Shown piece after piece: positions 43,275-51,145 of a stretch of 64,000 bases of DNA. This stretch comes from Dyella mobilis (GTDB lineage Bacteria; Pseudomonadota; Gammaproteobacteria; Xanthomonadales; Rhodanobacteraceae). The DNA lies in contig NZ_JADIKF010000040.1 in the NCBI RefSeq assembly GCF_016904945.1, positions 186,001 through 250,000 on the forward strand, given 5' to 3'. The stretch's first letter is position 1. Each line of letters starts with the position of its first letter. The position numbers and the translations under genes are program-made. Below the pieces are notes generated by a model, which did no database searches, was not told the origin of the DNA, and was given only the letters and a program-made list of their open reading frames with translations.

Positions 43275-44390
43275 ATGAAGGTACTTATTTCCGGAGCCGG
43301 TGTTGCCGGGCCTGCGTTGGCTTTCTGGCTTAACCACGCGGGGTTTCAGGTCACCCTGGTTGAGCAAGCCGACCACCTCCGGTCAGGAGGCCAGGCCGTG
43401 GACATCCGTGGCGCCGCCCTAGAGGTGGTGGAACGCATGGGTATTGGTGCAAAGGTTGCGCAAGCGCGCACCCGAATGAAGGGCATGACGGTCTTTGATG
43501 GCAATGGCACGGAGATTCATCGCTCAACCAGCATGGTGTTGACGAGCGGACGGCTGGATAGCGGCGATATCGAACTGCTGCGTGAAGACCTCGCTCGGAT
43601 TCTCTACGAGCACACGCGCGATAAGGTGGAATACGTTTTTGCCGATAAGATCCGTGCGATCGACGAGCAGCCAGATGGCATGCACGTGCGTTTCGAGCGC
43701 TCTGCCCCGCGTGTGTTCGATCTGATCATTGGTGCTGACGGCTTGCACTCGAACGTCCGCTCGCTCGCGTTCGGCCCGGAAGAACCGTATCTGACGTCAC
43801 TGAAAATGCAGATTGCCATCTTCAGCACTGACAATTTTCTCGGCCTGGACAACTGGCAGATATGGTTGCGCGATAGTCAGGCGGGATATGGGGTTTATCC
43901 CGTGCGAAATAATCGGGAACTGCGAGTGACCTTGGGCTTTGGTGAGGGGGATATAGAGCAAGGCCCTCTTGATATTTCGTCGCAAAAGCGACGCGTAGCA
44001 GCCCGACTGTCCCATCTCGGCGGTGAGACACCAAGGCTTCTAGAAGCCATGTGGCACGCGGACGACTTCTATACCGAAGTGGCAGCCCAGATACAGATGC
44101 CTCATTGGACGAAAGGGCGAATAGCGTTGGTAGGCGATGCCGCCTATTGTGCATCACCTCTATCTGGGCAAGGAACGAGTTTGGCTCTGGTCGGGGCCTT
44201 TGTCCTGGCCAACGAACTTGCCAAGCAGCCAATGAATTACCGCGAAGCCTTCGCCCGATATGAGGAGCGGATGCGTCCTTTCGTCAAGCAAAATCAGGCA
44301 CTAGCGACTGAAAAACCAGGCGAGCCTGCATCGGCAGCGTCCATTGACGCAGCGAAGAGCGCCATAGAACTCCCGGCAGTGTTTCCCTGA
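43275..44390 (+). CDS. FAD-dependent monooxygenase (TetX/PHBH-like)
   Basis: 371 residues. FAD-binding motifs: VLISGAGVAGPALAFWLNHA (GxGxxG), the Asp-Gly motif LIIGADGLHSNVRSLA and IALVGDAAYCASPLSGQGTS (GD motif). The RSGGQAVDIRG segment after the first strand is typical of the TetX-like subgroup, which hydroxylates aromatic or tetracycline-like substrates. Whether it inactivates a drug is unknown; the divergent regulator supports substrate induction. Confidence 0.88.
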   Translation: MKVLISGAGVAGPALAFWLNHAGFQVTLVEQADHLRSGGQAVDIRGAALEVVERMGIGAKVAQARTRMKGMTVFDGNGTEIHRSTSMVLTSGRLDSGDIELLREDLARILYEHTRDKVEYVFADKIRAIDEQPDGMHVRFERSAPRVFDLIIGADGLHSNVRSLAFGPEEPYLTSLKMQIAIFSTDNFLGLDNWQIWLRDSQAGYGVYPVRNNRELRVTLGFGEGDIEQGPLDISSQKRRVAARLSHLGGETPRLLEAMWHADDFYTEVAAQIQMPHWTKGRIALVGDAAYCASPLSGQGTSLALVGAFVLANELAKQPMNYREAFARYEERMRPFVKQNQALATEKPGEPASAASIDAAKSAIELPAVFP

Positions 44391-44412
44391 GTAGCCGTTC
44401 GCACCAAACGCC

Positions 44413-44436
44413 TTTATCCATACTATTGTGGATAAA
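44413..44436 (+). terminator. Terminator-like hairpin after the monooxygenase gene
   Basis: TTTATCCA and TGGATAAA pair around TACTATTG, 22 bases after the stop. No strong T-run follows. Confidence 0.45.
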
Positions 44437-44624
44437 TCAATGGGCCAGGGAATCAGGTATCCTGATTGGACATTCGCGCCGTCAAAACTCGGGAAAATCA
44501 AGGTACTAATCGTGCCCGCTCTCAATCGCCCCCCCATAAGTAACAAGGCCCTCCGACACAGGGGCTGCGTTGCAATTTGGCAGTAACATCGCGCGCAGGA
44601 CCGAAGTCCAAAAAAGGGGCGGGT

Positions 44625-45062
44625 ATGTATCTAACCTTTGCGCTTGTGGCCGCAGGGCTTGCATTCGCGCTCTATCCAAGCGGCGCAATGAACGCGCCGC
44701 TTTCACAGCTCACCTGGATCAAGATTTGCCTTTTAGTCTTCTCCGGCTTGCTTTGGCTTGCTGCGTTCAAGAGCTTGCTTCGGTCATTCAAGAAAGACCG
44801 CTTATGGCCATGGCGGTGGGAAAGCTGGCGCGACCCGGCAACGTTTCTGATCCGATATACCTTGGCGGCCTTTACTATGTTTGCCGCTAACTATGTCGGC
44901 GACAACCTGCATCTAACCGGATGGCTACTGTGGTCGGTGCAAGGCCTCGGAATGTTTTGCGCCCTGTGGGTTGTGACTAGAGATGAATTACGAATCAAGT
45001 CGCCCGAAGAGAAGGCACGAGCGCGAGCTGCGGCAAGACAGCAGCCCAACAATATGGATTAG
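44625..45062 (+). CDS. Small integral membrane protein
   Basis: 145 residues from ATG 44625 with GGGGCGGG upstream. Four hydrophobic spans (TFALVAAGLAFALYP; IKICLLVFSGLLWLAAF; YTLAAFTMFAANYV; LLWSVQGLGMFCALWVV), then a charged tail. No family recognised. A type A repeat begins 11 bp after its stop. Confidence 0.65.
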   Translation: MYLTFALVAAGLAFALYPSGAMNAPLSQLTWIKICLLVFSGLLWLAAFKSLLRSFKKDRLWPWRWESWRDPATFLIRYTLAAFTMFAANYVGDNLHLTGWLLWSVQGLGMFCALWVVTRDELRIKSPEEKARARAAARQQPNNMD

Positions 45063-45072
45063 GAAACAAAAA

Positions 45073-45120
45073 GGGCCCAGGTTCACTTCCTCAGCGAAGA
45101 AAGTGAACCTGAGCCCGTTT
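45073..45120. repeat. Dispersed palindromic repeat, type A (copy 3)
   Basis: GGGCCCAGGTTCACTT (45073-45088) pairs with AAGTGAACCTGAGCCC (45100-45115) with one mismatch, loop CCTCAGCGAAG, then GTTT. It separates two convergent genes, 11 bp from one stop and 23 bp from the other. Confidence 0.75.
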
Positions 45121-45142
45121 CCGTTTGGAACAGGAAACTACC

Positions 45143-45652
45143 TTAGAGCGCCTTACACCACGATGAGTGTTCGGTCTCTGCCAACTTAAAGATTCGTTGG
45201 GTTACTCCAACCCTTCCTACTACTTGCCCATCTTGGCTGACTTCGTCGACGACCAGGCCGCACTGCTGAATGCCGTCACGAGTGACTACGTTTGCGATAT
45301 AACGGCGGCCGCTACTTGGCGTGAATGTAGCCATCCCCGTGCATAGGTGATTGACGATGTTCGACCCCGAGAGTTGAGCTCCAGTGCCTACGCTGATGGA
45401 AATCGTGACCGGTTCGCCGCCCTTTACGTTGATCCATTTCGGTGCACCCGCGATGCCACCATAAACCCACTTTCGACCCGAACACGTTTCAGAATGGTCG
45501 TATATCTGCCCAACACTCGAATAGCTGGAACTGTTTGATAAAAAAACGGCGGCGGTATCACTACCTTCGGGCAGCGATTGATAAACAGGCGGAAGGCACG
45601 ACGACAACAGAAGGCAGGAAGCAACGATTCCGACCACGTTTACTAACTTCAT
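45143..45652 (-). CDS. Lipoprotein of unknown function
   Basis: 169 residues with lipobox LLLSSC after a short signal. The mature part has Cys residues near the middle and end (SETCSGRKW, NHLCTGM, QQCGLVV, SSWCKAL). GC is lower than in the first 40 kb. No family recognised. Confidence 0.66.
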   Translation of the reverse strand: MKLVNVVGIVASCLLLSSCLPPVYQSLPEGSDTAAVFLSNSSSYSSVGQIYDHSETCSGRKWVYGGIAGAPKWINVKGGEPVTISISVGTGAQLSGSNIVNHLCTGMATFTPSSGRRYIANVVTRDGIQQCGLVVDEVSQDGQVVGRVGVTQRIFKLAETEHSSWCKAL

Positions 45653-45699
45653 GTCATAGCTCCAAAGGTCGAGAAGGCATGGACGATTTCTTATCTCAA

Positions 45700-45900
45700 T
45701 CAACGATCTGGATCTTTGATGCCTACCATTCCGGTATACGGATTCAAAACGAGGCCAGGTTGAGCTACCCCCGATTTCTCGGCCTTGAAAAGTGCTCCGA
45801 CATGTTTTGCGTTTTCGCTGCAGGAAGAGCGCTTTAACCACTTTTCAACTCCAATGATGACCAAAGGAGCTTCGGCAGCCAGACTCTTATATACCTTCAT
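45700..45900 (-). CDS. Small hypothetical protein overlapping its upstream gene
   Basis: 66 residues. Its ATG lies 14 bases inside the end of the preceding gene, with GGGGAGGG directly upstream, so translation by coupling is plausible. Composition is ordinary; no domain recognised. Confidence 0.45.
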   Translation of the reverse strand: MKVYKSLAAEAPLVIIGVEKWLKRSSCSENAKHVGALFKAEKSGVAQPGLVLNPYTGMVGIKDPDR

Positions 45901-46345
45901 TGCCCTCCCCCTTCAGTCTGGAAGGGGCGCGACGGTAAAGAACGTGTCGCTGCCAAAATAGAGCAGTGCGTTTAGTGACGAATGCAAATAGCATTACACC
46001 AACCCCGATGACCATCATCGTTGAGCCGCCACTAGGATCTGTGGCATCGGGCCAAACCATTTTGTAGGCACCAAACGCTAAGAAAAAAGCCGCCATCGCC
46101 AAAAGAAGCCACGTACGAAGGCGGATGTACTTCGCACGCCTCTCTATCTTCGATTCGCGCACTTCCTCTTCGCGCTTCATCTCTTCAACCACGACAGCCT
46201 TGAACGGAGCGAGATCAGGTATTCCTCGACTTGCAAGGATTTGCATCAGAATGACCTTAGCCTCGGGCATCAGCTCCGTGGTGAGAGCAATTTCGACGAG
46301 CTCATCGTTACTCATTCGCTCGTATCTGTCGCGAAACGTTTCCAT
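45887..46345 (-). CDS. Membrane protein of unknown function
   Basis: 152 residues from ATG 46345 with AGGAG upstream. A helical N-terminal part (RYERMSNDELVEIALTTELM, MQILASRGI) is followed by two spans (LRTWLLLAMAAFFLAFGAYK; STMMVIGVGVMLFAFVTK). Family unknown. Confidence 0.62.
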   Translation of the reverse strand: METFRDRYERMSNDELVEIALTTELMPEAKVILMQILASRGIPDLAPFKAVVVEEMKREEEVRESKIERRAKYIRLRTWLLLAMAAFFLAFGAYKMVWPDATDPSGGSTMMVIGVGVMLFAFVTKRTALFWQRHVLYRRAPSRLKGEGNEGI

Positions 46346-46430
46346 CTGATTGCAACTCCTCAGATCGGTGACCGACATCTCGGGGTATGACACATCATCC
46401 AGGTTGCCGAGCGCTCGCCGGCCCCATGAA

Positions 46431-47015
46431 TCAATGCTTGGCGGCGGCCTTGTTGATTTCGTCAAGGTGAGCCTGATTCTCGCTCATGGTCGGGAGTCCC
46501 ATTCCCTGTCGCTCAGCATCAGAAATCACGCTTGCATCTGCCTGATACATCTCATATTTGCCCGTGGCTTGGTCTTTAATGAACTGTGTTCCGTACCATT
46601 GCGGGCGATTTCGCTTTAGCATGATTCGGTCCCAAGCGTCCGCCTCCAACTGTTTAGCTTGTTGATTCTTATCATCCATGTTCACAGCAGTGACAGCGAA
46701 CGCATAAGCCTGCTCAATATCCTTTAGATCTTCGCCATGCTGAAAAATGATGGATGCATTGAAATAGTCTCGTGCCGTCCGAATGCCACCATCAGCAAGG
46801 ATTTTCTCAACCTCTCGTTTGCGTTCGGCGTCTTTCCCGGCAACAACGTCCCAATTGATTTTTCCGGTCCCCGGCATTCGGTCAGCCTGGTCTTGTTGCT
46901 CAAGTTTTGCCAATGCCTGATTGTCTGCGGTCGTTGCGAAGATAGATTGCGACCATAGAGCGAGAAAAATGATTAAAGAGAAGATTGAGATTTTGAAACT
47001 CGTCGAACTGATCAT
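46431..47015 (-). CDS. Exported DUF6624-like protein
   Basis: 194 residues from ATG 47015 (AAGGGA upstream); ATG 47051 is possible. Signal peptide ends near QSIFA-TTA. The C-terminal part has the pattern NRPQWYGTQFIKDQATGKYE then DAERQGMGLPTM, like DUF6624 proteins found beside polymorphic toxins. Low GC. Confidence 0.65.
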   Translation of the reverse strand: MISSTSFKISIFSLIIFLALWSQSIFATTADNQALAKLEQQDQADRMPGTGKINWDVVAGKDAERKREVEKILADGGIRTARDYFNASIIFQHGEDLKDIEQAYAFAVTAVNMDDKNQQAKQLEADAWDRIMLKRNRPQWYGTQFIKDQATGKYEMYQADASVISDAERQGMGLPTMSENQAHLDEINKAAAKH

Positions 47016-47145
47016 TAAGATAATTCCCTTTCGAAGCTCGTTCGCTTCCATTTGTACATCTCTCCGTTGATGTCGGCTTCGGGTCGGAAGCAGACATCCG
47101 CCACTTCAGCTAAATTGCGTTGGAGACAGCCACTTTGACGATATG

Positions 47146-47481
47146 TCAGGTGGGCATGGTACGTGCCAACGTTATGAACGACACAAAAAGCCCCAAGCTA
47201 ATCGGAAGCAATGCGCGAATCCAATACGCGTATACAACGGCCATAGGCGTGGTCAGTTCGTGTATACGCTTGCTATAGGCGGTTCTTATAAGCGCCATAG
47301 AAACATTGGGATCACCAATCCGAGGCATCCCATCATATAGAAAGCTTATGGGACCTCTCTTTTGTATCCAGCCGGGCTTCTCTGCAGTCACTATGTTGTA
47401 AAACTTCCAAACTGAATACATATAGGCGCCGACAACTGGAAATAGCAGAATTATTAAGAGTGCCATCGTGGTCTGAATCAT
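47146..47481 (-). CDS. Small membrane protein
   Basis: 111 residues with N- and C-terminal spans (MALLIILLFPVVGAYMYSVW; IRALLPISLGLFVSFITLA). GGGGGAG immediately precedes the ATG. Family unknown. Confidence 0.58.
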   Translation of the reverse strand: MIQTTMALLIILLFPVVGAYMYSVWKFYNIVTAEKPGWIQKRGPISFLYDGMPRIGDPNVSMALIRTAYSKRIHELTTPMAVVYAYWIRALLPISLGLFVSFITLARTMPT

Positions 47482-47546
47482 TACTCCCCCATTCTTGATT
47501 CACCTATGTCCATTCCAGGTTGCGGAAGCGGACGTTCGTAAGTTAG

Positions 47547-47828
47547 TCAGGTGTCCGCCGGCTCATCCCAATACAATTCGATCCTGTCTTCTTCGATGAT
47601 TAGTCTGCCTGTGACATCGACGACCTCCTCAGCGTTGATGACCGGCCGAGGAAATTCCTTCTTCTCCGCCTGAGAAATCTCACGCCAGTCACGCTTAGCG
47701 ATTGCGATCGCCTTCTCAAGCGCTTCGTAGGGGCTTTTCGCTACGACGAAACCGCTCAGATCAAATCCTAGGACACTTTCGCCATGGACGAATCCGTCTC
47801 CACGACCTAAAACCTGCCAAGTTTTCAT
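47547..47828 (-). CDS. Small acidic hypothetical protein
   Basis: 93 residues from ATG 47828 with AAGGGA upstream. Acidic and cytoplasmic, with VVAKSPYEALEKAIAIAKRD. Small acidic single-domain proteins in such clusters are often immunity proteins; this one is not recognised. Confidence 0.58.
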   Translation of the reverse strand: MKTWQVLGRGDGFVHGESVLGFDLSGFVVAKSPYEALEKAIAIAKRDWREISQAEKKEFPRPVINAEEVVDVTGRLIIEEDRIELYWDEPADT

Positions 47829-47892
47829 CAAGCACGTGTCCCTTCGATCATTAAACAGCAATGTCTGGTCTGGCTCGGAGGCGGGCGCCCCG

Positions 47893-48309
47893 CTATAGGC
47901 CAATCACCTGCCCATAGAGGTCGAGGTGTACCCAAATGTTTCCCTTCTGGTAGCTATCCTTGGCGCCAGAGCCGCCCGAGGCTGGATAAGGGACGGGGAA
48001 ATAACACTCGGCCTCCGAGAGCTCCCCAATGCGTTTAACTAACTGCTCGTAGCGAGCGACACCAAAGAAGTCGTTCAGCACACCTTCGTTCTTTAGGAAG
48101 TCGTCCTTGAATGCCTGCACCGAATCTAGCTTGAGCTCAATGAATTCAGGTCGCTCAGTGGCGATCACAGCCAAATTTGACTGCGCTTCGCTGCAGACAA
48201 ATAGGTGGCCAAAGGCAGAGTGACCAAAGATCAGAGGGTATTTGGGCACCCTTTTGGCCCACCGAGGCGCTTTATGGTCAAAGCGAACCGGCTCAAATAA
48301 CTCAAACAT
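47893..48309 (-). CDS. DUF1851 (Tdi1/GAD-type) immunity-like protein
   Basis: 138 residues from ATG 48309 with AGGGGA upstream. YPLIFGHSAFGHLFVCSEAQ and the later helix DFLKNEGVLNDFFGVARYEQ resemble the DUF1851/T6SS Tdi1 immunity fold. No toxin gene is adjacent, so it would be an orphan immunity gene. Confidence 0.62.
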   Translation of the reverse strand: MFELFEPVRFDHKAPRWAKRVPKYPLIFGHSAFGHLFVCSEAQSNLAVIATERPEFIELKLDSVQAFKDDFLKNEGVLNDFFGVARYEQLVKRIGELSEAECYFPVPYPASGGSGAKDSYQKGNIWVHLDLYGQVIGL

Positions 48310-48405
48310 GCAATCCCCTGGCAATCCGCCCATATCCCCGGAACAGATTACGTCAAATCTATCGAAAGATCCGCTATGGGTCGGGAGCAGACCTTAAGGT
48401 CCTTG

Positions 48406-48630
48406 TTAATCGGCCCGACGAACTAGGACCAGTTCTTCGTTGTCTTCTGGGTAGTGCACAAGCCCGCCGAAATCCGTATCGATCATTGCGCCGGTGCCTA
48501 GGTATTCCCAATCCTCGCCACCTGGCAAATAGCTTTTGTCATCGATGGCCGCGATCACTACTCCATGATACCGACCATCAATCTCGACTACGTCTCCCGC
48601 GAGAACCCGCTGACCATCTGCGTACTTCAC
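48406..48630 (-). CDS. Small conserved hypothetical protein
   Basis: 74 residues from GTG 48630 with GGAGG upstream. MKYADGQRVLAGDVVEIDGR at the start and MIDTDFGGLVHYPE near the end are a pattern I associate with small proteins in toxin-immunity neighbourhoods; function unknown. SH3-like beta-barrel by appearance. Confidence 0.6.
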   Translation of the reverse strand: MKYADGQRVLAGDVVEIDGRYHGVVIAAIDDKSYLPGGEDWEYLGTGAMIDTDFGGLVHYPEDNEELVLVRRAD

Positions 48631-48737
48631 TGTCGACCTCCGTGCGACCCTTCGGCAATGCGACGATGTCCGCCACGGGTCGAAAGCGGCCCCACTCAAT
48701 AAGGGGCCGAAACAATTTTCGCCGAAATCGCAGAATT

Positions 48738-48775
48738 GGGGTTGGATTCCTTTAAAAGGAATCCGCCCCTTTTGT
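48738..48775. repeat. Dispersed palindromic repeat, type B (copy 1)
   Basis: GGGGTTGGATTCCTTT pairs with AAAAGGAATCCGCCCC with little mismatch, followed by TTTTG. It lies upstream of the methyltransferase gene and upstream of the minus-strand gene at 48406-48630, one of the few copies not right behind a stop codon. Confidence 0.75.
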
Positions 48776-48903
48776 TAGAACCTCGTAAATCATGTTTCTT
48801 GCGGTAATGGGCCGTGCTAGATTAATCGTTGCACGACAATACCCGTGCACCGGATAGCATCCCCGTCCAGGGATTGGCGCTTTGCAGCGATCCTGGAGGG
48901 CTT

Positions 48904-49962
48904 ATGCAGCACGTGCAGAATGCTTCTCACGCAGCGCCGGTCAACGATTCCACGGCAGTGCCCGAACTCACGCCTGACCGGCTTCTTCAGCTTGGCATGG
49001 GTTTCTGGGCTTCCAGGACCATGCTTTCCGCCGTTGATCTTGGTGTGTTTACCCATCTGGTGGGCGGCGGCACCGCGAAGCAACTCGAGGCGACCATCGG
49101 TTTGCATTCGAGATCGTCACGCGATTTTTTAGACGCTCTGGTTGCCCTGGGAGCCATTGAACGTGATGGCGAAACGTATCGAAACGCACCAGATGCCGAT
49201 CTTTTTCTCGACAAGGCGAAACCAAGCTACGTCGGCGGTCTGCTGGAAATGGTGAGTGCGCGTCTCTATGCCAAGTGGGGCTCACTGACCGAAGCGCTTC
49301 GCACCGGCGAGCCGATGAATGAGGCAAAGCACGAAGGATCTCCCTTTGATGAGCTTTATCGCGACGAAGCATCGTTGCGCAGTTTTCTTCAGGCGATGAC
49401 GGGCGTCAGCCTAGGGGCAGCGAAGGCTATCGCGGAAAAATTCCCGTGGAAGGACTACCGCACGTTCATCGATATCGGTGCAGCTCAAGGCGCCTGTCCG
49501 GTGCAGATTGCACTTGCTCACCCGCACTTGAGCGGCGGTGGCTTCGACCTGCCCGTGGTCGCGCCCGTCTTTGAAGACTACGTGGCATCGCATGGGCTTC
49601 AGGATAGGCTGCGTTTCTATCCGGGCGACTTCTTCAAAGACCCATGCCCAACGGCGGATGTGCTGATCATGGGGCACATCCTTCATGACTGGGATCTCGA
49701 ACAAAAGAAAGCGCTACTGGCGAAGTGTCACGATGCCCTTCCGCCCGGCGGGTCCCTGATCGTCTACGACGCGATCATCGACGATGATCGCAAGAAAAAC
49801 GCCTTTGGCCTTTTGATGAGCCTGAATATGCTCATCGAAACACCCGGTGGCTTCGACTATACCGGCGCCGATTGTTGCCAATGGATGAAGAACGCCGGTT
49901 TTCGCGACATGCGCGTCGAACCGCTGCTTGGTCCGGATTCCATGGTGATTGGCGTCAAGTAA
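48904..49962 (+). CDS. SAM-dependent O-methyltransferase
   Basis: 352 residues from ATG 48904 (TGGAGGG upstream). N-terminal dimerisation/HTH region (LLQLGMGFWASRTMLSAVDL) and a C-terminal Rossmann domain with FIDIGAAQGACPVQIALAHP, GGGFDLPVVAP and ILHDWDLEQKKALLAKCHDA (catalytic His within HDWD). This is the plant-type/hydroxyneurosporene O-methyltransferase group acting on phenols or polyketides. No biosynthetic partner is adjacent. Confidence 0.86.
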   Translation: MQHVQNASHAAPVNDSTAVPELTPDRLLQLGMGFWASRTMLSAVDLGVFTHLVGGGTAKQLEATIGLHSRSSRDFLDALVALGAIERDGETYRNAPDADLFLDKAKPSYVGGLLEMVSARLYAKWGSLTEALRTGEPMNEAKHEGSPFDELYRDEASLRSFLQAMTGVSLGAAKAIAEKFPWKDYRTFIDIGAAQGACPVQIALAHPHLSGGGFDLPVVAPVFEDYVASHGLQDRLRFYPGDFFKDPCPTADVLIMGHILHDWDLEQKKALLAKCHDALPPGGSLIVYDAIIDDDRKKNAFGLLMSLNMLIETPGGFDYTGADCCQWMKNAGFRDMRVEPLLGPDSMVIGVK

Positions 49963-49965
49963 AGT

Positions 49966-49983
49966 GCAGCCGCTTTTGGCTGC
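49966..49983 (+). terminator. Hairpin after the methyltransferase gene
   Basis: GCAGCC-GCTTTT-GGCTGC, four bases after the stop codon. No T-run follows. Confidence 0.4.
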
Positions 49984-50144
49984 CTGGCCGTTCGTTCAAG
50001 CGTGGAGAGCGAGATAACTGGCAACACCCGCAGTCGTGCATGTTTCGCATGACTGTTATCTACGTTGTCGTTGCCGTCTCCCTAGGGGTGGTCATGAGGC
50101 ACTGGCGGCCAATCGCTGTAGCCGTACATGGACACCTCAAAAGC

Positions 50145-50202
50145 GGGGCCAGATTCATTTCCTGAGTGGAGAACGTGAACCCATCCAATCTGACCCCTTT
50201 TT
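50145..50202. repeat. Dispersed palindromic repeat, type A/B hybrid
   Basis: Outer arms GGGGCCAGATT and AATCTGACCCC match type B ends, while the inside (TTCATTTCCTGAGTGGAG, then AACGTGAA) matches type A. Five Ts follow. It ends 10 bp from the stop of the next minus-strand gene. Confidence 0.7.
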
Positions 50203-50212
50203 GCTAGTGCTC

Positions 50213-51145
50213 TTAGGTCTTCGAAACGCGATCGAGCAAATCCGAAAAGCTAAGTTCACCAGAGATCAGATTCTTCTCTAAAGCATCTACTTCCGACAAG
50301 GTTAAAAGCCCATCTACGGACAAAACGCAATGGATGCTCAACCGCGAAAAAAGCTTGTTTATCTCACCAATAATATGGTCTCTAAACATCACCTTTGCTC
50401 TCTCCTCCCTTAGACGGCGGTAGACGTCAAAGAACTCGGTCGAATTGTCCATAGACCAATCTCTATAGTTCCATCCCCACTGATACGTCACGATAGACTT
50501 AAAAATGCTAATCATCCGATTGTACTTTCGGTGATCAAATCTTGCTTCGATTAGACCAGACTGCATATCTTTCTGGAAAAAAGCAGGACCGAAACCATCA
50601 AAACGTTCAAGTCTTTTAAGCGTTCTTAGATAACTCCTACGCCCCCCTAGGCAGCGCGGAATGTCCACATTCCACAAGGACGAGCCAACTGCCCGCCGAA
50701 ACCTTGGACCACCCCAGAGTGCGCGATCCTTACGAGGAACAAATTGAACGGCCAACCCAAAAATCCTGACCATACGCCGGGAAGTGACGCTATGAAGAAA
50801 CACGCTTCCATCTTCGCATGGCAAAATTTCAAACAGCGCCCTACCCTCCCATGCGATGCGTTTCGCGAGGTCATTAATGGCTCTGCAAACAGTATCCGCG
50901 TCCAATCCATAAGTGTGTTCGGACATTCCTTGAAGTATATGAATAGCCCGAGCGCGCTCAGCTTCTGAACCCTCAAATTTAACAGTCCGATTCTTTGATC
51001 CTTTGTGAAAGCCATAGGGCATCAAATCCACGATATCTTCCGTGAACATATGGACATTCAGTGTTGGCCCTGTGTACTTCGCTTGATCGCTGCGAAAAAA
51101 CCGAACAAACGCCGGTTTTCTCGTTAGCTCAGATTGACGATTCAC
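50213..51145 (-). CDS. Hypothetical protein, partner of the large membrane protein
   Basis: About 310 residues from GTG 51145 (AGGTGG upstream; ATG 51160 also possible); both overlap the end of the upstream gene. Mixed alpha/beta with SEHTYGLDADTVCRAINDLA and GRALFEILPCEDG, followed by VRIFGLAVQFVPRKDR. No known domain recognised. Low GC, overlapping genes and the setting suggest an acquired two-gene unit. Confidence 0.65.
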   Translation of the reverse strand: MNRQSELTRKPAFVRFFRSDQAKYTGPTLNVHMFTEDIVDLMPYGFHKGSKNRTVKFEGSEAERARAIHILQGMSEHTYGLDADTVCRAINDLAKRIAWEGRALFEILPCEDGSVFLHSVTSRRMVRIFGLAVQFVPRKDRALWGGPRFRRAVGSSLWNVDIPRCLGGRRSYLRTLKRLERFDGFGPAFFQKDMQSGLIEARFDHRKYNRMISIFKSIVTYQWGWNYRDWSMDNSTEFFDVYRRLREERAKVMFRDHIIGEINKLFSRLSIHCVLSVDGLLTLSEVDALEKNLISGELSFSDLLDRVSKT

